From positions 1-64,000 of the forward strand of contig NZ_JAMXLH010000073.1 in assembly GCF_024281035.1 (NCBI RefSeq): a stretch of 64,000 nt of DNA, read 5' to 3'. Below, piece after piece: positions 8,588 through 20,617 of the stretch. The first letter of the stretch is position 1. Every line of letters starts with the position of its first letter. The stretch comes from Paraburkholderia sp. Its GTDB lineage: Bacteria > Pseudomonadota > Gammaproteobacteria > Burkholderiales > Burkholderiaceae. Below the pieces are notes generated by a model, which was given only the letters and a program-made list of their open reading frames with translations, did no database searches and had not been told where the DNA came from. The position numbers and the translations under genes are program-made.

Positions 8588-10318
8588 TTACGCGCCCTTC
8601 TTGAGCGCCGCTTCGCGAATCTGCGTGAGCGTCATGGCGGGCGTGCTCGCGTCCTTCGGGATGCGGATCTCGATGAGCGCGGGCCGTCCCGCGTCAAGCG
8701 CGCGTTCCAGCGCGGGCAGGAACGCCGACGTGGACTCGACAACTTCGCCGTGCGCGCCGAACGCGTGCGCGAAGGCCGCGAAATCCGGGTTCGTGAGCTG
8801 CGTGCCGTGAACGCGCCCCGGATAGTGCCGCTCCTGATGCATGCGGATCGTCCCGTAGTGCCCGTTGTTCACGACGATGAACACCACGTTGAGCCCGTAC
8901 TGCATCGCCGTGGCGATTTCCGGCGCCGACATCATGAAGCACCCGTCGCCCGCGAGCGCGACCACGGTGCGCGACGGATAAAGCGACTTCGCGGCAATCG
9001 CGGCGGGCACGCCGTAGCCCATCGCGCCGCTGGTGGGCGCGAGCTGCGAGCGGAAGTGACGGTACGCGAAATGCCGGTGCAGCCACGTTGCGTAGTTGCC
9101 TGCGCCGTTCGTGACGATGGCGTCGTTGGGCAGGCGCGCGCGCAGTTGCTGGATTATTTCGCCCATCTGAACATCGCCGGGCATCGGGCGCGGCTCGCGC
9201 CATGCCAGATACGCGCGGTGCGCGTCCTCGGCGCAACCCTCCCATGCACATGTGGCGGGCGCGTCGAGCGCCGCGAGCATCGATGCGATTTCGGGCAGAC
9301 CCGACACGATTGGCAGATCGGCCGCATAGACGCGCCCGAGTTCTTCCGCGCCCTGGTGGACGTGGATCAGCGTCTGCTTCGTCTTCGGAATGTCGAGGAG
9401 CGCGTAGCCGCCCGTGGTCGCTTCGCCAAGGCGCGGTCCGAGCGCGAGCAGCACGTCGGCCTCGCGGATGCGCTGCGCCAGCGCCGGATTTATGCCGAGG
9501 CCCACGTCGCCCGCATAGTTCCGGTGATCGTTGTCGAGCGTGTCCTGGAAGCGGAACGCGAGTCCGATGGGCAAGCGCCAGTTCTCGACGAAGCGCTGCA
9601 GATCCGCGCAGGCGGCGCTCGTCCAGCCGTGGCCGCCCGCGATCACGAATGGCTTTTTCGCGTTCGCGAGCAGCGTGCGCAACTGCTCGATCTGCGCGGC
9701 CGAAGGCGAGGCCTGCACGCGCTGCGCGGCGGGCGCGACGGGCTGCGCGTCGGCGGCGGGAAAGACATCGCTCAGCATGTCCTCGGGCAGCGCGAGCACG
9801 ACCGGCCCGGGGCGTCCCGAAGTCGCGATATGGAATGCGTGGCTCAGATATTCGGGCACGCGGCGCGCGTCGTCGATCTGCGCGACCCACTTCGCCATCT
9901 GGCCGAACATGCGCCGGTAGTCGACTTCCTGAAACGCTTCGCGGTCCATCTGCTCGCGTGCGACCTGGCCGATCAGCAGGATCATCGGCGACGAATCCTG
10001 GAACGCCGTGTGCACGCCGATCGACGCGTGCGTCGCGCCCGGCCCGCGCGTGACGAATGCGATGCCCGGCTTGCCGGTGAGCTTGCCCGCAGCTTCGGCC
10101 ATGTTCGCGGCCGAAGCTTCGTGGCGGCACACGATGGTCTCGATGCGGTCCGTGACGTCGTACAGTGCGTCGAGCACCGCGAGGTAGCTCTCGCCCGGTA
10201 CGCAGAACACGCGTGTCACGCCGTTCGCGGCAAGCGCATCGACGAGGAGGTGCGCGCCCGTGGTCGTCGGCGCGCTCGTGCGGCTGGCGCAGTCGTGCGG
10301 CGGTGTAGTCGCGGTCAT
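8588..10318 (-). CDS. Thiamine diphosphate-dependent enzyme, acetolactate synthase-like
   Basis: A 576-residue member of the pyruvate oxidase/acetohydroxyacid synthase superfamily. The N-terminal PYR domain carries the activating glutamate in CRHEASAANMAEA and the GPGATHASIGVHTAFQDSSP signature. A central Rossmann-like domain follows, then a C-terminal PP domain with the ThDP/Mg motif GDGCFMMSAPEIATAMQYG…VVNNGHYG. The start at 10318 has AGGAG about ten bases upstream. It has no partner small subunit, so it is probably not the biosynthetic IlvB. It lies downstream of sdaA in the same direction; sdaA produces pyruvate, a common substrate of this superfamily. The real substrate is unknown. Confidence 0.85.
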   Translation of the reverse strand: MTATTPPHDCASRTSAPTTTGAHLLVDALAANGVTRVFCVPGESYLAVLDALYDVTDRIETIVCRHEASAANMAEAAGKLTGKPGIAFVTRGPGATHASIGVHTAFQDSSPMILLIGQVAREQMDREAFQEVDYRRMFGQMAKWVAQIDDARRVPEYLSHAFHIATSGRPGPVVLALPEDMLSDVFPAADAQPVAPAAQRVQASPSAAQIEQLRTLLANAKKPFVIAGGHGWTSAACADLQRFVENWRLPIGLAFRFQDTLDNDHRNYAGDVGLGINPALAQRIREADVLLALGPRLGEATTGGYALLDIPKTKQTLIHVHQGAEELGRVYAADLPIVSGLPEIASMLAALDAPATCAWEGCAEDAHRAYLAWREPRPMPGDVQMGEIIQQLRARLPNDAIVTNGAGNYATWLHRHFAYRHFRSQLAPTSGAMGYGVPAAIAAKSLYPSRTVVALAGDGCFMMSAPEIATAMQYGLNVVFIVVNNGHYGTIRMHQERHYPGRVHGTQLTNPDFAAFAHAFGAHGEVVESTSAFLPALERALDAGRPALIEIRIPKDASTPAMTLTQIREAALKKGA

Positions 10319-10350
10319 GTCTGTGTGTCTCCTGTTGTATGTATTAGAGG

Positions 10351-10396
10351 AAAGGACGACGCGCGCGACCTGGCAAAGGACGACGCGCGCAGCGCG

Positions 10397-10398
<2 letters not shown>
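10351..10398. terminator. Hairpin and 16-bp direct repeat at the 3' end of sdaA
   Basis: GACGCGC-GCA-GCGCGTC (10382-10398) forms a short GC stem that overlaps the sdaA stop. The 16-mer aaaggacgacgcgcgc occurs twice (10351-10366 and 10375-10390). The T-run is weak, so termination is uncertain. Confidence 0.4.
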
Positions 10399-11785
<1,387 letters not shown>

Positions 11786-11914
11786 GTCTAGTACTCCTGC
11801 TTGCTAAAAACTGCTGTCTCGTTTAATAACCGCGCGCCTGGTCATACATTTGACTGCGCGCTGGTCGGTACTTGTACGCCGCATGGCCCGTGCCGCCTGG
11901 CGCCCCTGGCGCTC

Positions 11915-13045
11915 CTAGCGCGCGGGCAGCGGCAGGCACACGGCGAGCCAGGCGGGGGGCTTCGGCGCGAGCCGGAGCGCGATCGGCGTAAAGCGGCCGT
12001 TCAGCCGGGCCGCCAGGTGGAACAATTCGGCGGCGTTCTTCGGGTCCCACGGGCCGGAGAAGCCGGGCAGGCCGGCTTCGCGCCGCCGCGCGTCGAAGGC
12101 CACCGTCGAGTGCACGAACTCCTCGTGCGTTTTCTCGCCCGTCGCGTAGGGCGCGAGCCAGTCGAGCGCCCGCGTGAGCGTCGCGCCGTTCGCCGCCCGC
12201 TCGTTGAGCCAGTTGCGGTTGTGGCGGCGCGCGGCGAGCGCGGCTGTCACGAGCGGCTGCAGGTCGTACGCGACGTAGTGCAGCGCGTCGCGCTCGGCGA
12301 AATCGCGCGTCGAGCCGTCGGGCGCGATGTTGTCGCCGATGTGTTCCACGAAGAGCCGCTGCGCTGTCGCAATCATCTTCCGGTTGTCGAGCGTGAACGC
12401 GATCATCGCTATCAGTTTGACCCGGTGGCTCTGCCAGTTGTTCGCGAAATTGCCCTTGAGCGGGCGCGGCTGCGCGTCCACCTGTGCGATGTAGCCGTTT
12501 GCGAAGCGGTTCAGGAACGCCATGGTCGCGTTGCGCGTTTTGACGGGCAGCGCGCTCGCGGTCATGTCGTAGGCGAGGATCAGGCTTTCGAAGCGCGTTT
12601 CGTCGATCGGATTGAAACTCGGCCGATAGGTGGCGACCCAGGCAGTGAGAAAGCGGTCGACGAGCTTCAGAAAGCGATCGTCGCTCGTCGCGCGCCATGC
12701 GAGCGCGGCGTCGCGCATGAGATCGAGCTCGTTCGCTGCCTCGACGCTCTGGTCGTAGATGCCCTCGTGCGGCAGGGTGCCTTCGGTGTGCAGGGTGGCG
12801 ACCGGGTGCGGCATGTCGTTCACACGCGCCGCGACCTGTGCGACGAGCGTCTTCACGCCGGGGTCCGCGTTGGTGCGCTCGCTCGTTTGCAGCGCGGGTG
12901 CTGCGCAGAAATTCATCGCCGCGTGTGCCGCGGGCGCCGAGGCGAACCAGGCGCAGGCCGCAGCCAGCGCACAGGCGAGTTTCGCGCCGTTGCGCATCCG
13001 CCGGGTCGACGCCCGGGTTGAGACCGTTCGCACCTTCCGCGCCAT
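11915..13045 (-). CDS. Periplasmic alginate lyase-like protein (PL5 fold)
   Basis: A 376-residue exported protein with similarity to the alginate lyase family (AlgL, PL5), an alpha/alpha toroid. After a basic N-region the signal peptide runs MRNGAKLACALAAACAWFA…APAAHAA, then the mature protein begins with FCAAPALQ. In AlgL the active-site motif is NNH; here the aligned stretch reads GNFANNWQSHR, so the catalytic His position is Trp while another His follows three residues later. The start at 13045 has GGGAG at good distance; an internal ATG at 13000 would place the signal peptide at the very N-terminus. Lyase activity on alginate is not assured; another uronic-acid polymer or no activity is possible. 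Confidence 0.75.
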   Translation of the reverse strand: MARKVRTVSTRASTRRMRNGAKLACALAAACAWFASAPAAHAAMNFCAAPALQTSERTNADPGVKTLVAQVAARVNDMPHPVATLHTEGTLPHEGIYDQSVEAANELDLMRDAALAWRATSDDRFLKLVDRFLTAWVATYRPSFNPIDETRFESLILAYDMTASALPVKTRNATMAFLNRFANGYIAQVDAQPRPLKGNFANNWQSHRVKLIAMIAFTLDNRKMIATAQRLFVEHIGDNIAPDGSTRDFAERDALHYVAYDLQPLVTAALAARRHNRNWLNERAANGATLTRALDWLAPYATGEKTHEEFVHSTVAFDARRREAGLPGFSGPWDPKNAAELFHLAARLNGRFTPIALRLAPKPPAWLAVCLPLPAR

Positions 13046-13120
13046 GCGGGACTCCCTGATTCAAGCCTGACAGGTGTGTGATGGTAACGGTTTGTGGCGG
13101 CAAATGTGAGTGCGACGCCA

Positions 13121-13154
13121 GCCAGGCGCGCCGGTAACCGGCGGCGCGCCTGGC
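13121..13154. terminator. Strong stem-loop after gcvP
   Basis: A perfect 12-bp stem, GCCAGGCGCGCC (13121-13132) with GGCGCGCCTGGC (13143-13154), lies 16 bases past the gcvP stop on the minus strand. There is no T-run, so it may protect the gcv mRNA 3' end or only partly terminate before the lyase-like gene. Confidence 0.6.
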
Positions 13155-13169
13155 GGCATCAGTCGCGCT

Positions 13170-16133
<2,964 letters not shown>

Positions 16134-16147
16134 GGTTTTTTCCTGTC

Positions 16148-16296
16148 GATGGCAGTTGGCGCTTCAGCGCCTTACTGCCATCCCACGCAGAGCGGTCGAT
16201 CGCAGTTAGGGCTTCAGCGCTTGTTGCCATCCCACGCAGAGCGGTCGATCGCAGTTAGTGCTTCAGCGCTTGCTGCCATCCCGCGCAGAGCGGGGC
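16148..16296. repeat. Three ~50-bp hairpin repeats between gcvH and gcvP
   Basis: Three tandem imperfect copies start at 16148, 16198 and 16247. Each contains a cagttaggGCTTCAGCgc-type core followed by the near-constant block tgccatcccacgcagagcgg. The first copy folds as GGCAGT…GGCGC-TTCA-GCGCC…ACTGCC. The 49-50-bp unit is not a multiple of three and no gene frame fits. It is inside the gcv transcript, so it would be transcribed. Confidence 0.85.
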
Positions 16297-16338
16297 GCGG
16301 CGGCCGCGCATGGGCTGCCGCGCCGTAAGCGGTGGGGG

Positions 16339-16719
16339 TTAAGCGCCGATGGCCTTTTCGTAGCCGGCGGCGTCGAGCAGCTTGTCGAGCGAAGCGCCCG
16401 CGGCCGGCTTGATCTTGAAGAGCCACGATTCGTAGGGCGTGCCGTTCACGACGTCGGGCGTGTCGACGAGCGCGCTGTTCGATTCGACGATCTCGCCTGC
16501 GACCGGCGCGTAGATGTCCGAGGCGGCCTTGACCGACTCGATCACCGCGACGGCGTCGCCCGCGCCGACCGTGCGGCCTGCTTCGGGCAGTTCCAGGAAC
16601 ACGATGTCGCCGAGCGCTTCCTGGGCGTGGTCGGTGATGCCGACGGTCAACGTGCCGTCGGCTTCCGTGCGGACCCATTCGTGCGATTCGGTGTATTTCA
16701 GATCGGCCGGGATGCTCAT
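16339..16719 (-). CDS. gcvH: Glycine cleavage system H protein
   Basis: A 126-residue lipoyl carrier. It shuttles the aminomethyl group between GcvP and GcvT and electrons to lipoamide dehydrogenase. The lipoylation site is Lys64 in the conserved VIESVKAASDIYAPVAGEI segment; the N-terminus (YTESHEWVRTEADG) and DIVFLELPEAG are family hallmarks. Its length is normal. It lies 82 bp after gcvT and 205 bp before gcvP. The L-protein gene is not in this window, as expected for an enzyme shared with pyruvate dehydrogenase. Confidence 0.98.
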   Translation of the reverse strand: MSIPADLKYTESHEWVRTEADGTLTVGITDHAQEALGDIVFLELPEAGRTVGAGDAVAVIESVKAASDIYAPVAGEIVESNSALVDTPDVVNGTPYESWLFKIKPAAGASLDKLLDAAGYEKAIGA

Positions 16720-16801
16720 TGAATGCTCCAGTGCGTGGTTCGCGGTATGGGTTTGCTAATGCTTGAAAAGAGGGGGCGTGCGCGGCGCAAAAGCGCGCCG
16801 G

Positions 16802-17932
16802 TCAGGCGACGAGCACCTTGCCGTTGCGCACGAACGGAAGTTTTACCACGGTCGCGGAAAGCGCCTTGTCGCGGATCTGCACCTGCACGACGTCGCCCGG
16901 CTGCACGCCTGCTTGCGCACTCTTGGGCACACGCGCGAAGGCGATCGATTCCTGCATCGTCGGCGAGAAAGTGCCGCTCGTGATTTCGCCTTCGCCAAAC
17001 GGCGTGAGCACCTTCTGGTGCGCGCGCAGCACGCCGCCCGCCTTGCCGTTTTCACGCTGCAGGATGAGGCCGACGAACGCCATGCGCGAACCGTTGGCTT
17101 CGAGCGCGGCGCGGCCGACGAAATCGCGCGGCTCCTTCATGTCGACGGTCCAGGCGAGGCCCGCGTCGAGCGGCGAGACGTTGTCGTCCATGTCCTGGCC
17201 GTAGAGGTTCATGCCGGCTTCGAGGCGCAGCGTGTCGCGCGCGCCGAGGCCGCAGGGCTTCACGCCCTGGCGCTGCAAGGCGTCCCAGAACTCGCACACG
17301 GCGGCGACCGGCAGCACGACTTCGAAGCCGTCTTCGCCGGTGTAACCCGTGCGCGCGATCATCAATTCGCCGAACGGCGTGACGTCGATCTTCGCGGCGT
17401 TGAAGGGCTTGAGCGTTTCGGTGGAGCTGCGCGCGGAGGGCGCAACCTGCCAGACCTTGTCGCGGGCGTTCGGGCCCTGCACGGCGACGATCGCCAGATC
17501 GCGGCGCGGCGTGATGGTGAGGCCGAAGCCGCCTTCGGCGTTCAGCTTCTGGAACCAGGCGATGTCTTTCTCGGCGGTGCCCGCGTTGACGACGGTGCGG
17601 AACTGGTCGTCGGCGAAGTAATAGACGATCAGGTCGTCGATCACGCCGCCTTGCGGGTTCAGCATGCACGAGTAGAGCGCGCGGCCCGGCGTCGTGAGCT
17701 TCGCGACGTTGTTGGCGATGGCGTGGGAGAAGAATTCGCGCGCCTTCGGGCCCGCGAAATCGACGACGCACATGTGCGAAACGTCGAACATGCCGGCGTC
17801 GGTGCGCACGGCGTGATGCTCGTCGATCTGCGAGCCGTAGTTGACGGGCATATCCCAGCCGCCGAAATCGACCATACGGGCGTTAAGCGCGCGGTGCGTG
17901 GCGTTGAGCGGAGTGTGTTTCAGTTCGGTCAT
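16802..17932 (-). CDS. gcvT: Aminomethyltransferase (T protein)
   Basis: A 376-residue, tetrahydrofolate-dependent T-protein. It releases ammonia from the aminomethyl-lipoyl arm and makes 5,10-methylene-THF. Conserved stretches include TPLNATHRALNARMVDFGGWDMPVNYGSQ, the aspartate-bearing FDVSHMCVVDFAG, RTGYTGEDGFEV and GLGARDTLRLEAGMNLYG. It is the first gene after the tandem glycine riboswitch, so its expression, with gcvH and gcvP, should rise with glycine. The start at 17932 lies about 85 bp from the end of the second aptamer. Confidence 0.98.
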   Translation of the reverse strand: MTELKHTPLNATHRALNARMVDFGGWDMPVNYGSQIDEHHAVRTDAGMFDVSHMCVVDFAGPKAREFFSHAIANNVAKLTTPGRALYSCMLNPQGGVIDDLIVYYFADDQFRTVVNAGTAEKDIAWFQKLNAEGGFGLTITPRRDLAIVAVQGPNARDKVWQVAPSARSSTETLKPFNAAKIDVTPFGELMIARTGYTGEDGFEVVLPVAAVCEFWDALQRQGVKPCGLGARDTLRLEAGMNLYGQDMDDNVSPLDAGLAWTVDMKEPRDFVGRAALEANGSRMAFVGLILQRENGKAGGVLRAHQKVLTPFGEGEITSGTFSPTMQESIAFARVPKSAQAGVQPGDVVQVQIRDKALSATVVKLPFVRNGKVLVA

Positions 17933-18017
17933 GGGGCGATCTCGTCACGGTCGAAAACGAAAAAGGCCATGCATGAATCGCCGCAGGCCCTGTGCCTGTG
18001 GACGCTTCGTGCATGGC

Positions 18018-18325
18018 CCCTCTGTCCTCGGTACCTGAGAGATTGCGCCGTTCGCTGCGCATGGCAGCGCTTCGCGGCGCGCGCCCCTTCGGTGGGCAGC
18101 CTGAACGCGGCTGAGCCGCCGTTCTACTGTCGCTCTCCAGAGTGCGGACGTTCACGCGTTTCCATTCGCTGCGCGCGAAAAACGCGCAAGCGGATGGATC
18201 AGCGGTCCGGCGCGCACGGTCCTTTTGCCTGAGAGTTTGTGGGTTGCCCCTTCGGCGGCGCTGGCGGCGCTTGTCTGCTTCGTTTGCTTGCATATCAAGC
18301 GGCTGCCAGCGCGCTCTCCCGGCGC
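18018..18325 (-). promoter_or_regulatory. Tandem glycine riboswitch upstream of gcvT
   Basis: Read on the minus strand, two glycine aptamers follow each other. Aptamer 1 (about 18325-18215) runs from GGGAGAGCGCGC through GCCGAAGGGGCAA to CTCTCAGGCAAAAGGACCG. Aptamer 2 (about 18140-18018) runs from CTGGAGAGCGACAG through CACCGAAGGGGCGCG to CTCTCAGGTACCGAGGACAGAG. The GGAGAG, CCGAAGGGGC and CTCAGGN-AAGGAC blocks are the conserved glycine-binding core of the gcvT RNA motif. The pair precedes gcvT; in most bacteria this arrangement turns the glycine cleavage genes on when glycine is abundant. Confidence 0.96.
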
Positions 18326-18563
18326 GCGCAGCGATTGTGCGCGACGCGCACGGGGCGTGTCAATGCGGAAAATTCCCCGCGCGAGGGGGACTGATGGGCG
18401 CGCATGCCTGGATGCTGCGTGTCGCAGGGAAGGTGCGGCGAAGGCCTGCAAGCGGCAGCGCGCGGGAGGCGCTGTGTCACGCGCCCGGGGCGGACACCGG
18501 GCGCGTCTGGGACGCTTGGGACGCCAAGGACGCCAAGGACGCCTGGGACGAGCGTCGCGGAAA

Positions 18564-18914
18564 TTATTCGCCGATCGCGCGCGCGGCCGTGTCGAGTTCC
18601 TCGTTGAGCACGCGCTCTTCGTCGGGCGAGATGCCGCCGCCGTGCTGGGTCGCCATGTCGTGCGCTTCGCGGCGGATTTCTTCAAGGCGGCGATGGACCG
18701 CGGCGCCCTGCGGCTGCGGGTAGTAGCCCTCGTTCACGCGCGTGTCGAGGCGGCGGCCCAGGTTGTCGATGCGGCCGTCCACCTGATGCAGCCGGTCGAC
18801 GGAGAGCGCGTGCGGCGCCGGACCTGCGGGGCGCTGCTGCGGCCCGGTGATGACGCACGCGGCGAGCGTCGAGACGAGCGTGCTGGCGGCGAGCGCGCGG
18901 GCGATGCGGGACAT
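18564..18914 (-). CDS. Small outer-membrane-type lipoprotein
   Basis: A 116-residue protein with a lipoprotein signal peptide: MSRIARALAASTLVSTLAAC, lipobox LAAC with Cys20. Residue +2 of the mature protein is Val, so no inner-membrane Asp retention signal is present and outer-membrane localisation is likely. The mature part is hydrophilic and helical, with RLHQVDGRIDNLGRRLDTRVNEGYYPQP and a charged C-terminus, suggesting a short coiled coil. The family is not recognised by name. It sits alone between the riboswitch and the Gfo/Idh gene; function unknown. Confidence 0.75.
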   Translation of the reverse strand: MSRIARALAASTLVSTLAACVITGPQQRPAGPAPHALSVDRLHQVDGRIDNLGRRLDTRVNEGYYPQPQGAAVHRRLEEIRREAHDMATQHGGGISPDEERVLNEELDTAARAIGE

Positions 18915-19085
18915 GCAAGACTCCTTTCTGGTCGTTGTCGCGCCTGGAGCGCGATTTGAGGCGTTGTCCCTGCAACCAACGTTTCATGCACCCCGCGCGA
19001 TGACGGCGCGCGCACGCGCACGTGTCACGGCTGGTGCGCCCCTTTCATCGGCTTCGGCGCTGTGCACGCTGTCCGACGAGGGGAA

Positions 19086-19108
19086 ATTCGGGCGCTGCGC
19101 GCCCGAAT
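19086..19108. terminator. Hairpin after the Gfo/Idh/MocA gene
   Basis: A perfect 10-bp stem ATTCGGGCGC-TGC-GCGCCCGAAT lies 19 bases beyond the stop at 19127 on the minus strand, with TTT-containing sequence after it. A plausible intrinsic terminator. Confidence 0.6.
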
Positions 19109-19126
19109 CGCAGGACATGTGCCCAG

Positions 19127-20185
19127 TCAGTCCGCGCGCACGAACGGAAGCGTGCGGCCCTCGGCGGTGCTTTGCATCGCCAGTTCGATGACCGTCATCA
19201 CGTCGATGGCGTCCTGCGGGCTCACCGGAAACGGCACACCGTCGCGGATCGCCGCGGCCAGCGCGCGATAAAGACCCGTGTAGTCGCCGTCGACCGTGGG
19301 CAGCGCGCGTTCGCTCTCGCTGCCGCCCGAGGGGGCATCCAGCAGGACGTGCAGCCGTCCCGCCTCGTTGCCCGCGCCGAACCCCGCCTCGCCCGGGCGC
19401 AGGCCGGCCTTCAGCTGGTCCTCCTGCGTGTCGAGGCCGTTCTTCAGATAGCCGCCGCGCGTGCCGTTGATCACGAAGCGCGGCGAGAACGCGGCGAGCG
19501 CGCTCGCGTGCAGCACCGCGTCGTGATTCGCGTAGCCGAGCACGAGATGCACGTAGTCGGGTGCCGTCGCGTCATCGCGGCGCGTGCGCACGAATGCGGC
19601 GACCGTTTCGGGCGCGCCGAAGAGCGCGAGCGCCTGGTCGACCAGATGCGGCCCGAGGTCGTAGAGCAGGCCGCCGCCGCGCGCGGCATCCTCGCGCCAG
19701 CGCTGGCGCACCTGTGGGCGAAAGCGGTCGAAATGCGATTCGAAGTGCGTCACGCGGCCCAGTTCGCCGCTTGTCAGGAGCGCGCGCACGGTGAGGAAAT
19801 CCCCGTCCCAGCGGCGGTTGTGAAAGGGTGCGAACACCAGACCGCGCGCCGATGCAAGCGCGGCGAGCGTGCGCGCCTCGGCGGCGCTCAGCGTGACCGG
19901 CTTGTCGACGAGGACGTGCTTGCCGCGCTCCAGCGTGCGGCGTGCGAGGTCGAAGTGGGTATCGTTGGGCGTCGCGATCACGACGCATTCGATGTCGTCG
20001 AGCGCGAGCAGTGCGTCGAGATCGGGGACGATGGCGGCGTCCGGAAAGTCGGCGCGCGCGCGATCGGGCTGGCCGGTGGCGATCGCGGAAAGTACCGTGG
20101 CCGCGCAGTGCGCGATTACGGGTGCGTGGAAGGTCTGGCCGGCGAAGCCATAGCCCATCAGGCCGATTTTCAGCGGTGAAGTCAT
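19127..20185 (-). CDS. Gfo/Idh/MocA family NAD(P)-dependent oxidoreductase
   Basis: A 352-residue oxidoreductase with an N-terminal Rossmann fold (MTSPLKIGLMGYGFAGQTFHAP; GxGxxG as GYGFAG) and the family motif DKPVTLSAAEA (usually EKP). The C-terminal alpha/beta domain has GGGLLYDLGPHLVDQAL, where the aligned His-x-x-Asp usually acts in catalysis. The ATG at 20185 is preceded by AGGAG; the frame stays open far upstream, but that part is antisense to rep and has no ribosome site. The substrate is not known; relatives act on sugars or inositols. Confidence 0.9.
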   Translation of the reverse strand: MTSPLKIGLMGYGFAGQTFHAPVIAHCAATVLSAIATGQPDRARADFPDAAIVPDLDALLALDDIECVVIATPNDTHFDLARRTLERGKHVLVDKPVTLSAAEARTLAALASARGLVFAPFHNRRWDGDFLTVRALLTSGELGRVTHFESHFDRFRPQVRQRWREDAARGGGLLYDLGPHLVDQALALFGAPETVAAFVRTRRDDATAPDYVHLVLGYANHDAVLHASALAAFSPRFVINGTRGGYLKNGLDTQEDQLKAGLRPGEAGFGAGNEAGRLHVLLDAPSGGSESERALPTVDGDYTGLYRALAAAIRDGVPFPVSPQDAIDVMTVIELAMQSTAEGRTLPFVRAD

Positions 20186-20617
20186 GCGGTGACTCCTGCA
20201 AGGTGGGCGCGGCGCGAGCCGCAGCCGTGGTGGGCGGGTGGGCGTTATTGTGGCACGCGGCGGGTGGTGGACGGCGGGCTCTCGGTGGCGGATCACGTCC
20301 GGCCGCGCATTGCGGGCGGGGTCATATCGACGGGGCGCGGCGCGCCCGTGCGCCGCTCGCCACGGCCGCCACCAGCGCGCCGCGATCCCTCCGGCCGACC
20401 GGCTCGCCGTGTTAACATCCCACCCGCGATCGCACACCGCGCGGTGGTCTTGCCTTGCGCTGCGCTCGCGCCTTGCGTTCGCCGCGCGGGACGTTGTCCA
20501 CGCGCTGCGTGCCCGAGCCCGCGCAAGCGGAGCGCTCGCCGCCATCGCGCACGGCAGGTTCGCCGCACGCGCCCTGTCTGATCCACCTGATCCACCCGTT
20601 TTTCCAATCCAGCAACG
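20186..20617. other. Divergent intergenic region between oxidoreductase and rep
   Basis: About 430 bp holding both divergent promoters. A gtgttaacat stretch near 20410 could be part of a -10 element. No gene, repeat or structured RNA is recognisable here. Confidence 0.5.

Noticed and set aside
16214..16296. Minus-strand peptide repeats (ALTAIDRSAWDG) in the gcvH-gcvP gap
   Set aside because: The 49-50-bp unit is not a multiple of three, so the frame breaks between copies; the hairpins explain the conservation better.
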